A DNA stretch of 64,000 bases from Burkholderiales bacterium PBB6. Its GTDB lineage: Bacteria > Pseudomonadota > Gammaproteobacteria > Burkholderiales > Burkholderiaceae_C. The stretch covers positions 405,651 to 469,650 of the forward strand of contig NKIH01000004.1 in the NCBI GenBank assembly GCA_002255925.1, read 5' to 3'. Position numbers and translations under genes: made by a program. Below, one piece after another: positions 44,285-53,057 of this stretch. The notes beneath the pieces were generated by a model that made no database searches, was not told where the DNA came from, and saw only the letters and a program-made list of their open reading frames with translations. The first letter of the stretch is position 1. The number at the start of each line of letters is the position of its first letter.

Positions 44285-47200
44285 ATGACAACGCCCGCCG
44301 CTTCTTCCATCAACACCGCCCGGCCTGACCCTGCCGCGCCTGCGCCCGCCGCGCAGCAGCGCGTGGTGAAGATCCGCCGCGACTACAACGCCTGGGTCGG
44401 TGCGGAATCGCTGGAAGACTACGCGCTGCGTTTCACCCCGCGCTCTTTCCGCAAGTGGTCGGAGTGGCGGGTGGCCAACACCGCATTTGGTGCGGCGTCC
44501 TTTCTGGTGCTGGAGGCCGTGGGCGCCACCCTGCTGGTGCAATACGGCTTCATCAACGCCTTCTGGGCCATCCTGGTCACCGGGCTGGTGATTTTCCTGG
44601 CGGGCCTGCCCATCAGCATCTATGCCGCCCGCCACGGCGTCGACATGGACCTGCTCACCCGCGGCGCCGGCTTTGGCTACCTCGGCTCGACGCTCACCTC
44701 GCTCATCTACGCCAGCTTCACCTTCATCTTCTTTGCGCTCGAAGCCGCCGTGATGGCCTACGCGCTGGAGCTGGCCTTCGACATTCCGCCCGCCTGGGGC
44801 TACCTGCTGTGCGCGCTGGCGGTGATCCCGCTGGTCACCTACGGCGTCACCGCCATCAGCCGCCTGCAGGTGTGGACGCAGCCGTTGTGGCTGGCGATGC
44901 TGGTGCTGCCCTATATCGCGGTGTTCTGGCAGCACCCCGGCGTGCTCGGTGAGCTGGCGGGTTATGCCGGTGAAAACGGGCAGGGCGGGCAGTTCAATGT
45001 GCTGCTGTTCGGGGCGGCCACCACGGTGGGCATCGCGCTCATCACGCAGCTGGGTGAGCAGGTTGACTACCTGCGCTTCATGCCCGAGCGCACACCGCGC
45101 AACCGCGGCCGCTGGTGGTTCGGCGTGCTGGTGGGCGGCCCGGGCTGGGTGCTGCCCGGCGTGCTGAAGATGCTGGGCGGCGCCTTGCTGGCCTGGCTGG
45201 CGCTGGGCCACATGGTGCCAGCCGACCGCGCTGTGGACCCGAACCAGATGTACCTGGCCGCCTACGAAACCCTGTTCGGCCACTACGGCTGGGCGGTGGC
45301 GGCCACGGCCCTGTTCGTCATCGTCTCGCAGCTGAAGATCAACGTCACCAACGCCTATGCCGGCTCACTCGCCTGGAGCAACTTCTTCTCGCGGCTGACC
45401 CACAGCCACCCGGGCCGCGTGGTGTGGATGGTGTTCAACACCCTGATCGCGCTGATGCTGATGGAACTGGACGTGTTCCAGGCCATGGGCGAGGTACTGG
45501 GCCTGTTCTCGAACATCGCCATCTCCTGGATCATGGCCGTGGTGGCCGACCTGGTCATCAACAAGCCGCTGGGCTGGAGCCCGCCGGGCATCGAGTTCCG
45601 CCGCGCCTATCTGCACGACGTGAACCCGGTGGGCGTGGGCGCGATGGGGCTGGCGTCGGTGCTGTCGGTGGCGGCGCACCTCGGCGCGTTCGGCCCGCTG
45701 GCGCAGGCCTTTTCGGCGGCGGTGGCGGCGGTCACGGCCCTGGTGGCGGCACCGCTGATCGCCTGGGGCACTGGCGGGCGGTTCTACCTCGCCCGATCAC
45801 CCGACGACGACGCCGGCCGCTACCTGCGCTGGGGCCCGCCGGGCAGCGTACAGCGCTGCGTGGTGTGCGAGGGCGCCTACGAGGCCGAAGACATGGCCGG
45901 CTGCCCGGCCTATGGTGGCGCCATCTGCTCGCTCTGCTGCACGCTGGACGCGCGCTGCGGCGACCGCTGCAAGCCCCAGCCCCGCCTGGCCGACCAGCTG
46001 TGGGGCCCGTGGCAGCGGCTGCTCAAGCGCGTGCTGCCGCAGCGGCTGGCTGGCCGCATCGACACCGGTCTGGGCCACTACCTGCTGCTGATGGGCTTGA
46101 TCGTGCCGGCGCTCGGCGCCTTGTTCGGCTTGCTCTATCACCAGGAGCTGCAGGCGATCGAGCGGCGCGGCGGCCCCGATCTCACGGCGCAGCTGGCCCC
46201 GGTGCTGCAAGCCGGCTTCGTGAAGGCCTATGCGGCCCTGCTGCTGGTGGCGGGTGTGGTGGCCTGGTGGCTGGTGCTGGCGCACAAGAGCCGCGAAGTG
46301 GCGCAGGAAGAAATCTCGCGGCAGACCGAGGCGCTGGTGCGCGAAATTGATTCACACGCCCAGACCGACCTGCAGTTGCAGGAAGCCAAGCGCGTGGCCG
46401 ACGCCGCCAACCAGGCCAAGACCCGCTACATCACCGCCATCAGCCACGAGCTGCGCACGCCGCTCAACAGCATCCTCGGTTATGCGCAGCTGCTGGAGGA
46501 AGACCCGGCGATGCCCGCGCACCGCCGCCAGGCCGTGAGCGTCATCCGGCGCGGCGGCGACCACCTGCTGAGCCTGATCGAAGGCACGCTGGACGTGGCG
46601 CGCATCGAAGGCGGCAAGGTCACGCTCGATGTGCGGCCCATGCGCTTTCGCGAATGCGTGCTCGAGCTCGCCCGCATGTTCGAGCTGCAGGCTGCGGCCA
46701 AGGGCATCGGCTTCGTGCTGGACGGCGGCGAGGCCCTGCCCGAGGTGGTGCGGGCCGACGAGCGCCGGCTGCGCCAGATCCTCATCAACCTGCTGGGCAA
46801 TGCGGTGAAGTTCACCCGCACCGGCCAGGTGACGCTGCGGGTGCTGCACCAGCGTGAGATGGCCCGCTTCGACATCATCGATTCCGGCCCGGGCATGACC
46901 CAGACCGAGCTGGCGCGGGTGTTCGAGCCCTTCGAGCGCGGCTCGGCGGCCGGCACGGCGTCGGCGGGTGGCACCGGGCTGGGGCTGACCATCAGCAAGA
47001 TGCTGACCGACCTGATGGGTGGTGAACTCACCGTGCGCAGCCAGCCGGGCGAGGGCAGCACCTTCAGCGTGCGCCTGTTCCTGCCCGAGGTGCGGCCGGA
47101 GCTGGCCGAGCGCGCGCTGCCCCGCACCCCGCGCGTGGGCTATGCGGGCCCGCAGCGCTGCATCCTGGTGGTCGACAACGAAGAGGCCGACCGGCAATTG

Positions 47201-47806
47201 CTGGTCGACCTGCTGCAGCCGCTGGGCTTCGAGATTGAGCAGGCTGCATCGGGCGAAGAGGGCCTGCAACGCCTGGCGAGCCTGCAGCCCGACGCCATCT
47301 TCATGGACCTGGCGATGCCCGGCATCGACGGCTGGGAAACCATCCGGCGCCTGCGCGCCCTGGGCTTGAGCGAGGCGCCCGTGGCGGTGGTTTCGGCCAA
47401 TGCGTTCGACAAGGGGCTGGAAAACATCGTCGGCTTGCCGCCTTCGGACTTTCTGGTGAAGCCCGTGCGCGTGGCCGACCTGCTGGACTGGCTGGGGCAG
47501 CGATTGAACCTGAGCTGGTTGCCCGCAGCAGCCACCAACGCCACCCCGAACCCCGACGCCCCAGACCAGCAGGCAGGCGAGGGCGACACCACCACGCTGC
47601 CCCCCCGTGCAGCCCTGCAAGCCCTGTCCGAGCTGGTGGGCCTGGGCTACGTGAAGGGCGTGCAGAAGCAGCTGGAGCAGCTCCAGCAAGCCCATCCGCA
47701 GGCCCAGGCGTTTCTTGCCCGCCTTCAAACCCAGGCGCGCCAGTTCCAGCTGGACGCCATGACCCAGACCTTGACGAAAGCCCTTGATGACCACCGCGCC
47801 CCTTGA
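44285..47806 (+). CDS. NCS1-type permease fused to hybrid histidine kinase and receiver
   Basis: About 1173 residues in five blocks. Residues ~40-510 form a 12-helix NCS1-like (purine/cytosine/allantoin) permease. Residues 525-562 hold eight Cys (CVVC, then C at 540, 548, 551, 552, 558 and 562), probably a zinc or Fe-S module. Two helices follow (~598-620 and ~640-660). The kinase has the phosphoacceptor His721 (ISHELRTPLN) and ATP-site boxes (INLLGNAVKF, DSGPGMT, GTGLGLTIS). The receiver has Asp1008 (FMDLAMPG); a ~110-residue helical tail has no Hpt-type His. The start is uncertain (ATG at 44252 possible). The following response regulator gene overlaps by 20 bp and urtABCDE is next, which suggests sensing urea or nitrogen compounds. 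Confidence 0.85.
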   Translation: MTTPAASSINTARPDPAAPAPAAQQRVVKIRRDYNAWVGAESLEDYALRFTPRSFRKWSEWRVANTAFGAASFLVLEAVGATLLVQYGFINAFWAILVTGLVIFLAGLPISIYAARHGVDMDLLTRGAGFGYLGSTLTSLIYASFTFIFFALEAAVMAYALELAFDIPPAWGYLLCALAVIPLVTYGVTAISRLQVWTQPLWLAMLVLPYIAVFWQHPGVLGELAGYAGENGQGGQFNVLLFGAATTVGIALITQLGEQVDYLRFMPERTPRNRGRWWFGVLVGGPGWVLPGVLKMLGGALLAWLALGHMVPADRAVDPNQMYLAAYETLFGHYGWAVAATALFVIVSQLKINVTNAYAGSLAWSNFFSRLTHSHPGRVVWMVFNTLIALMLMELDVFQAMGEVLGLFSNIAISWIMAVVADLVINKPLGWSPPGIEFRRAYLHDVNPVGVGAMGLASVLSVAAHLGAFGPLAQAFSAAVAAVTALVAAPLIAWGTGGRFYLARSPDDDAGRYLRWGPPGSVQRCVVCEGAYEAEDMAGCPAYGGAICSLCCTLDARCGDRCKPQPRLADQLWGPWQRLLKRVLPQRLAGRIDTGLGHYLLLMGLIVPALGALFGLLYHQELQAIERRGGPDLTAQLAPVLQAGFVKAYAALLLVAGVVAWWLVLAHKSREVAQEEISRQTEALVREIDSHAQTDLQLQEAKRVADAANQAKTRYITAISHELRTPLNSILGYAQLLEEDPAMPAHRRQAVSVIRRGGDHLLSLIEGTLDVARIEGGKVTLDVRPMRFRECVLELARMFELQAAAKGIGFVLDGGEALPEVVRADERRLRQILINLLGNAVKFTRTGQVTLRVLHQREMARFDIIDSGPGMTQTELARVFEPFERGSAAGTASAGGTGLGLTISKMLTDLMGGELTVRSQPGEGSTFSVRLFLPEVRPELAERALPRTPRVGYAGPQRCILVVDNEEADRQLLVDLLQPLGFEIEQAASGEEGLQRLASLQPDAIFMDLAMPGIDGWETIRRLRALGLSEAPVAVVSANAFDKGLENIVGLPPSDFLVKPVRVADLLDWLGQRLNLSWLPAAATNATPNPDAPDQQAGEGDTTTLPPRAALQALSELVGLGYVKGVQKQLEQLQQAHPQAQAFLARLQTQARQFQLDAMTQTLTKALDDHRAP

Positions 47807-48758
47807 TGCCCACCTCGACGGCGGCGCCACCGACGTGGTGCTGATCGTGGACGACGTGCCCGACAACCTCGCCGTGCTGCATGACGCACTCGACGAATCC
47901 GGCTACACCGTGCTGGTGGCCACCAACGGTGAAACCGCGCTGCAACGCGCCGAGCAGGCCCGCCCGGACATCGTGTTGCTCGACGCCGTGATGCCCGGCA
48001 TGGACGGCTTCGAGGTGGCGCGCCGCCTCAAGGCGAACCCCGCCACCGCCGCCATCCCGATCGTCTTCATGACCGGCCTGACCGACACCGAGCATGTGGT
48101 GGCGGCCTTTGGTGCCGGTGGCATTGATTACGTCACCAAGCCCCTGCGCCCGCGGGAGGTGCTGGCCCGCATCGCCGCCCACCTGAACAGCGCACGGGCG
48201 CAGCGCCAGGCCCGGCACGCGCTCGACGCCTTCGGCCATGCGACATTGGTGGTGCGTGAGCGCGACGGCCGCCGGGTGTGGCAGACCGCGCTGGCCCGAC
48301 GCCTGATGGCGCAGTACTTCCCGGATGCGCCCGAGGTGGCCACGCCGCCCGAGCTGATGGCCTGGGTGGCGCGTGAATCGCTGCGCCGCCGCGCGGGGGC
48401 CGACCCGCTCACGCTGACGATTGCGCGCGGCGCCCAGCGCATCAACTTCACGCTGCATCCGATGGCCGACGACCAGGGCGCCGAGGGCGAGTGGCTGCTG
48501 GTGCTGCGCGAGGAATCAGAAACCGCGCTGCTGGAGAGCCTGGCCTTGTCGTTTCCGAGTCTCACCGCGCGCGAATCTGAGGTGCTGTACTGGGTCATCC
48601 AGGGCAAGACGAACCGCGACATCGGCGACATCCTCGGCACCAGCCCACGTACCGTGCACAAGCACCTCGAACACGTTTTCGAAAAGCTGGGCGTGGAGAC
48701 GCGCACAGCAGCGGCTGGCCTGGCCCTGACGCGCGTGCGCGGCGGCTCGGGCGACTGA
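47787..48758 (+). CDS. LuxR-type response regulator, REC-PAS-like-HTH
   Basis: A 323-residue response regulator. The receiver (about residues 15-130) has the acidic pair DDVP, phospho-Asp in VLLDAVMPGMDGFE, and the Lys of VTKPLRP. A middle PAS-like region (about 145-245) separates it from a NarL/LuxR helix-turn-helix (LTARESEVLYWVIQGKTNRDIGDIL, then TVHKHLEHVFEKLGV). The ATG at 47787 overlaps the kinase gene by 20 bp, marking the two as a cognate pair. It ends 105 bp before urtA, where an inverted repeat and a structured leader lie, so urtABCDE is its likely target. Confidence 0.9.
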   Translation: MTTAPLDAHLDGGATDVVLIVDDVPDNLAVLHDALDESGYTVLVATNGETALQRAEQARPDIVLLDAVMPGMDGFEVARRLKANPATAAIPIVFMTGLTDTEHVVAAFGAGGIDYVTKPLRPREVLARIAAHLNSARAQRQARHALDAFGHATLVVRERDGRRVWQTALARRLMAQYFPDAPEVATPPELMAWVARESLRRRAGADPLTLTIARGAQRINFTLHPMADDQGAEGEWLLVLREESETALLESLALSFPSLTARESEVLYWVIQGKTNRDIGDILGTSPRTVHKHLEHVFEKLGVETRTAAAGLALTRVRGGSGD

Positions 48759-48763
48759 GCCAC

Positions 48764-48779
48764 TACGCCACCTTGCGTA
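48764..48779. promoter_or_regulatory. TACGC-N6-GCGTA inverted repeat upstream of urtA
   Basis: A perfect 5-bp inverted repeat with six-base spacer, 16 bp in all, starting 6 bp after the response regulator stop. It ends on the -10-like TATAGG (48778-48783). A second dyad TGCG-N8-CGCA (48774-48789) overlaps it. A LuxR-type dimer could bind here and control urtA; the assignment is an inference from position and symmetry. Confidence 0.55.
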
Positions 48780-48789
48780 TAGGTGCGCA

Positions 48790-48857
48790 GGGGCTCCGGG
48801 CGGAGACTGCACTCAGTCCGCAGCGATGCGGTTTTCAGCAACGTCCCACGGAGCCCC
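48790..48857 (+). promoter_or_regulatory. Structured urtA leader able to pair with the ribosome binding site
   Basis: GGGGCTCCG at 48790-48798 is perfectly complementary to CGGAGCCCC at 48849-48857, which contains the urtA Shine-Dalgarno sequence GGAG (48850-48853, 9 bases before the ATG). Inside lie a GACTG/CAGTC stem (48805-48818) and a small hairpin CCGCA-GCGA-TGCGG (48818-48831) with a GNRA loop followed by TTTT. The predicted start of transcription is near 48790, so the pairing arm would be the 5' end. Confidence 0.45.
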
Positions 48858-48862
48858 CACCC

Positions 48863-50128
48863 ATGAAGATCTCACGTCGTTCGATCACCGCGCTGGCAGC
48901 CACTGCCTGCGTGCTCGGTTTCAGCTCGCTGGCCCAGGCCGCCGACACCATCAAGGTCGGCATCCTGCACTCGCTGTCGGGCACCATGGCCATCTCGGAA
49001 ACCGTCCTGAAGGACGTGGCCCTGATGACCATCGAGGAAATCAACGCCAAGGGCGGCGTGCTCGGCAAGAAGCTCGAGCCTGTCGTGGTCGACCCTGCGT
49101 CCAACTGGCCGCTGTTCGCCGAAAAGGCCAAGCAGCTGATCGACCAGGACAAGGTCGCTGCCGTGTTCGGCTGCTGGACCTCGGTCAGCCGCAAGTCGGT
49201 GCTGCCGGTCTTCGAAGAAAAGAATTCGCTGCTGTTCTACCCCGTGCAGTACGAGGGTGAAGAGCTGAGCAAGAACGTGTTCTACACGGGCGCAGCACCG
49301 AACCAGCAGGCCATTCCCGCCGTGGAATACCTGATGAGCAAGGACGGCGGCTCGGCCAAGCGCTTCGTGCTGCTGGGCACCGACTACGTCTACCCCCGCA
49401 CCACCAACAAGATCCTGCGCGCCTTCCTGAAGTCCAAGGGCGTGGCTGAAGCCGACATCATCGAGGAGTACACCCCGTTCGGTCACTCCGACTACCAGAG
49501 CATCATTGCCAAGATCAAGAAGTTCGCTTCCGAGGGCAAGAAGACGGCCGTGATCTCCACCATCAACGGTGACTCGAACGTGCCCTTCTACAAGGAACTG
49601 GGCAACCAGGGCCTGAAGGCCACCGACGTGCCGGTGGTGGCCTTCTCGGTGGGTGAAGAAGAGCTGCGCGGCGTGGACACCAAGCCGCTGGTCGGCCACC
49701 TGGCTGCCTGGAACTACTTCATGTCGGTGAAGAACCCGACCAACACCGCCTTCATCAAGCAGTGGAGCGACTACGCCAAGGCCAAGAACATCCCAGGCCA
49801 CAAGGACAAGCCGCTGACCAATGATCCGATGGAAGCCACCTACATCGGCATCCACATGTGGGCCCAGGCCGTGGCCAAGGCCAAGTCGACCGACACCGAC
49901 AAGGTGATCGCCGCGATGGCCGGCCAGACCTTCAAGGCACCGGGCGGTTTCATGTCCACGATGGACAAGGAAAACCACCACCTGCACAAGCCGGTGTTCA
50001 TCGGCGAAGTGAAGGCCGACGGCCAGTTCAACGTGGTCTGGAAGACCCCGGGCCCGGTGGTTGCCGACCCGTGGAGCGACTTCATCGCCGAGAACAAGGG
50101 CAAGAAGAACGTGCCTGAAAAGAAGTGA
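48863..50128 (+). CDS. urtA: Urea ABC transporter substrate-binding protein UrtA
   Basis: Periplasmic urea receptor, 421 residues with signal peptide. The mature part (DTIKVGILHSLSGTMAISE, SNWPLFAEKAKQLI, VAAVFGCWTSVSRKSVLPVFE, LLFYPVQYEGEE) is characteristic of UrtA within the branched-chain amino-acid receptor family. The signal is SRRSITALAATACVLGFSSLAQA, with a twin-arginine S-R-R-x pattern, so Tat export is possible. First gene of urtABCDE; a 13-bp-stem hairpin follows in the 152-bp gap before urtB. Confidence 0.95.
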   Translation: MKISRRSITALAATACVLGFSSLAQAADTIKVGILHSLSGTMAISETVLKDVALMTIEEINAKGGVLGKKLEPVVVDPASNWPLFAEKAKQLIDQDKVAAVFGCWTSVSRKSVLPVFEEKNSLLFYPVQYEGEELSKNVFYTGAAPNQQAIPAVEYLMSKDGGSAKRFVLLGTDYVYPRTTNKILRAFLKSKGVAEADIIEEYTPFGHSDYQSIIAKIKKFASEGKKTAVISTINGDSNVPFYKELGNQGLKATDVPVVAFSVGEEELRGVDTKPLVGHLAAWNYFMSVKNPTNTAFIKQWSDYAKAKNIPGHKDKPLTNDPMEATYIGIHMWAQAVAKAKSTDTDKVIAAMAGQTFKAPGGFMSTMDKENHHLHKPVFIGEVKADGQFNVVWKTPGPVVADPWSDFIAENKGKKNVPEKK

Positions 50129-50183
50129 TGTCGTGAGGCTGCGCTGACCAGCCGGACAGCGCACCTTGCCACTGCACTTTCCC

Positions 50184-50213
50184 AGCGGGCCGGCCGGCAG
50201 CGGCCGGCCCGCT
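50184..50213 (+). terminator. Perfect 13-bp stem-loop between urtA and urtB
   Basis: Arm AGCGGGCCGGCCG pairs perfectly with its complement 4 bases later (loop GCAG). No T run follows. Such hairpins behind the binding-protein gene typically hold back 3' decay or partly terminate, which would yield more UrtA than the membrane and ATPase subunits. Confidence 0.65.
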
Positions 50214-50280
50214 GTGCTTGAAGCGCGTGCTGCGCCACGTCCTCGTGGCCACCCCTCACCACCATCGCCAGCCTGCCACC

Positions 50281-51882
50281 ATGCACTTGCGCCGCCTGAC
50301 TTCCCTGCTGTTTGCCGCCTTCGTGGGCCTGGCTTCGCTGCCAGCCCAAGCGCTGGCCCCTGACGAGGCGCGCGCCATCGCGGCCGGCGACACCGATGCC
50401 CGCATCGCCGCACTGGCAGCCGCCGCGGCCCGTGCCGACGAAGGCCTGCCCCGCCTGGTGCAGGCGCTGCTGGACGACGCCGTGAAGCTGACGCCGAAGC
50501 AGGTGCTGGTGATCGACGGTGACAAGGTGCTGGACGCCGCCACCGGGCAGGCGGCCACGCTGCCGGACGACGCTGAAGACGTCGTCAACAACAACCGCAT
50601 GCGTGGCGCCTTGCAGGCCGCGCAAGCTGCCCTGAAGCTCCTGTCGCCCGATCTGGCCGTGCGCCAGTCGGCGGTGGCTGAGCTGGGCAAGGAAACGCTG
50701 GAAGCCGCCCAGCTGCCCCTCATCGACAAGGCGCTGGGTGCTGAAACCGACTCGGCCCTGAAAGAGCGCCTGAGCCTGATGCGCGCCGCCATCCTGATTG
50801 CCTCGCCTGACCGGGCGCAGCGCCTCGACGCCGCCCGTGCACTGGGCGAGAGCGGCCAGAGCCAGGTGCGCAGCCTGCTGCAGGAACGCCTGGGCGACGC
50901 CAAGACCGGCGGCCCCGAAATCGACGCCGAAGTGCGCGGTGCCCTCATCGCCTCCATCGACAAGGTCTCTGCGAAGCTGGCCTGGGGCGAGCGCCTGGGC
51001 GTGATGTTCACCGGCATCAGCCTGGGCAGCATCCTGCTGCTGGTGGCGCTGGGCCTGGCCATCACCTACGGCCTGATGGGCGTGATCAACATGGCCCACG
51101 GCGAGCTGATGATGATCGGCGCCTACGCCACCTACCTCGTGCAGAACCTGTTCCGCACCTACGCGCCGTCGGCGTTCGACCATTACATCTGGCTGGCCAT
51201 TCCCGCATCCTTTCTGGCCTCGGCGCTGGTGGGCGCGGTGCTCGAACGGCTGGTGCTGCGCTGGCTGTACGGCCGTCCGCTGGAAACGCTGCTGGCCACC
51301 TGGGGCATCTCGCTGGTGCTGATGCAGGCCGTGCGCAGCCTGTTCGGCGCGCAGAACGTGCCGGTGGAAAACCCCGCGTGGCTCTCGGGCGGCGTGGCCG
51401 TCATGAGCAACCTGGTGTTGCCCTACAACCGCATCGCCATCATCGGTTTTGCCTTCGCCGTGCTGGCCGGTGTGGCGCTGCTGATCGCCCGCACCCGCCT
51501 CGGTCTGTTCGTGCGCGGCGTCACCCAGAACCGCCGCATGGCGGCCTGCGTGGGCATTGATACCGCCCGCATCGACACCCTGGCGTTTGGCCTCGGCGCA
51601 GGCATTGCAGGCCTGGCCGGCTGCGCGCTCAGCCAGGTGGGCAATGTGGGGCCTGACCTCGGCCAGAACTACATCGTCGACAGCTTCATGGTGGTGGTGC
51701 TGGGCGGTGTGGGCCAGCTCGCCGGCACCGTCTACGCCGCCCTCGGTCTGGGCGTGCTGAACAAGTTCCTCGAAGGCTGGGCCGGTGCGGTGCTGGCCAA
51801 GATCATGGTGCTGGTGTTCATCGTCGTGTTCATCCAGAAGCGCCCGCAAGGCCTGTTCGCCATGAAAGGGCGTGACGCATGA
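50281..51882 (+). CDS. urtB: Urea ABC transporter permease UrtB
   Basis: Inner-membrane permease of 533 residues. Unlike LivH (about 300), it carries an N-terminal signal-like segment and about 220 residues of periplasmic helical repeats before the permease core, which is the usual UrtB layout. The core starts near LGSILLLVALGLAITYGLMGVINMAHGELMMIGAYATY, the LivH/UrtB signature. The ATG at 50281 (HLRRLTSLLFAAFVGL) is chosen as the signal-sequence start. It overlaps urtC by 4 bp. Confidence 0.94.
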   Translation: MHLRRLTSLLFAAFVGLASLPAQALAPDEARAIAAGDTDARIAALAAAAARADEGLPRLVQALLDDAVKLTPKQVLVIDGDKVLDAATGQAATLPDDAEDVVNNNRMRGALQAAQAALKLLSPDLAVRQSAVAELGKETLEAAQLPLIDKALGAETDSALKERLSLMRAAILIASPDRAQRLDAARALGESGQSQVRSLLQERLGDAKTGGPEIDAEVRGALIASIDKVSAKLAWGERLGVMFTGISLGSILLLVALGLAITYGLMGVINMAHGELMMIGAYATYLVQNLFRTYAPSAFDHYIWLAIPASFLASALVGAVLERLVLRWLYGRPLETLLATWGISLVLMQAVRSLFGAQNVPVENPAWLSGGVAVMSNLVLPYNRIAIIGFAFAVLAGVALLIARTRLGLFVRGVTQNRRMAACVGIDTARIDTLAFGLGAGIAGLAGCALSQVGNVGPDLGQNYIVDSFMVVVLGGVGQLAGTVYAALGLGVLNKFLEGWAGAVLAKIMVLVFIVVFIQKRPQGLFAMKGRDA

Positions 51883-53057
51883 GCACCCAACCACCTCTCA
51901 CTGAAGCCGTGAAGCCCGCCATGAGCGCCACCCGTGTCGAATTTGCCTTGCCCACGCCACGCCGCGGGCTGCTGTTGAACCGCTCCGGCTGGCTGGCCGT
52001 GGCCGCCGCGCTGCTGGTGGTGACCGTGCTGGTGCCCGTGCTGCACCTGCTGGTGCCGGCCGACAGCATGTTCCACATGAGCGAGTACAGCGTGGCGCTG
52101 ATCGGCAAGATCATGTGCTACGCCATCTGTGCGCTGGCCATGGACCTGATCTGGGGCTACACCGGCATCCTCAGTCTGGGCCACGGCCTGTTCTTCGCGC
52201 TGGGTGGTTATGCGATGGGCATGACGCTGATGCGCGAGATCGGCCGCGAGGGCAACTACAAGAGCGACTTGCCCGACTTCATGGTCTTCCTCGACTGGAA
52301 GGAGTTGCCGTGGCAATGGGCCTGGAGCGACAGCTTCGCGCTGCAGATGCTGCTGGTGGTGGCGGTGCCGGGGCTGCTGGCGCTGGTGTTCGGCTACTTC
52401 GCCTTCCGCAGCCGCATCAAGGGCGTGTATTTCTCGATCATCACGCAGGCGATGACCTTCGCCGCGATGCTGCTGTTCTTCCGCAATGAAACCGGCTTCG
52501 GCGGCAACAACGGCTTCACCGATTTCAAGCGCATCCTCGGCGTGCCGCTGGCGCAGCCGTCCACCCGCACGGTGCTGTTCGTGCTGACCGGCCTCACGCT
52601 GATCGGCTTCTACCTGATGGCCCGCGCCATCGTGAACAGCAAGTTCGGCCGGGTGCTGCAGGCGATCCGTGATGCGGAGAGCCGCGTCATGTTCACCGGC
52701 TACGACCCGCTGTCGTACAAGCTGGCGATCTGGGTGCTGTCGGCGGTGATGTGCGGCGTGGCCGGTGCGCTGTATGTGCCGCAGGTCGGCATCATCAACC
52801 CCGGTGAGATGAGCGCCGCAGCATCGATCGAGATCGCCATCTGGACAGCCGTGGGGGGCCGCGCCAGCCTGATCGGCCCGATCGTGGGTGCCTTCTTCGT
52901 CAACGGGGCGAAGAGCTGGTTCACCCAGATGGTCCCCGAGTTCTGGCTGTATTTCCTGGGCGCCCTGTTCATCGCCGTCACGCTGTACCTGCCTGATGGC
53001 CTGGTGGGCCTGGCCCGCAAGTTCAGCAAGAAGCAACGCCCCGAGGAGCGCGCATGA
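51879..53057 (+). CDS. urtC: Urea ABC transporter permease UrtC
   Basis: Second permease subunit (LivM-like), 392 residues, about nine membrane helices. Conserved features include CYAICALAMDLIWGYTGILSLGHGLFFALGGYAMGM, FRNETGFGGNNG, and FTGYDPLSYKLAIWVLSAVMCGVAGALY. It overlaps urtB and urtD by 4 bp on each side (ATGA), so expression is coupled. Confidence 0.95.
   Translation: MSTQPPLTEAVKPAMSATRVEFALPTPRRGLLLNRSGWLAVAAALLVVTVLVPVLHLLVPADSMFHMSEYSVALIGKIMCYAICALAMDLIWGYTGILSLGHGLFFALGGYAMGMTLMREIGREGNYKSDLPDFMVFLDWKELPWQWAWSDSFALQMLLVVAVPGLLALVFGYFAFRSRIKGVYFSIITQAMTFAAMLLFFRNETGFGGNNGFTDFKRILGVPLAQPSTRTVLFVLTGLTLIGFYLMARAIVNSKFGRVLQAIRDAESRVMFTGYDPLSYKLAIWVLSAVMCGVAGALYVPQVGIINPGEMSAAASIEIAIWTAVGGRASLIGPIVGAFFVNGAKSWFTQMVPEFWLYFLGALFIAVTLYLPDGLVGLARKFSKKQRPEERA

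Noticed and set aside
44160..44285. Sigma-54 promoter for the permease-kinase gene
   Set aside because: No GG-N10-GC pair with reasonable flanks; TGGCGC...TGCGC has a 12-base spacing.
46480..47127. Alternative minus-strand genes inside the kinase
   Set aside because: Ser/Arg-rich shadows of the kinase domain without a ribosome binding site or homology.
48790..48862. Guanidine riboswitch in the urtA leader
   Set aside because: The conserved ykkC sequences, the ACGR loops of mini-ykkC and the class III pseudoknot sequence, as I recall them, are absent; only generic pairing is seen.
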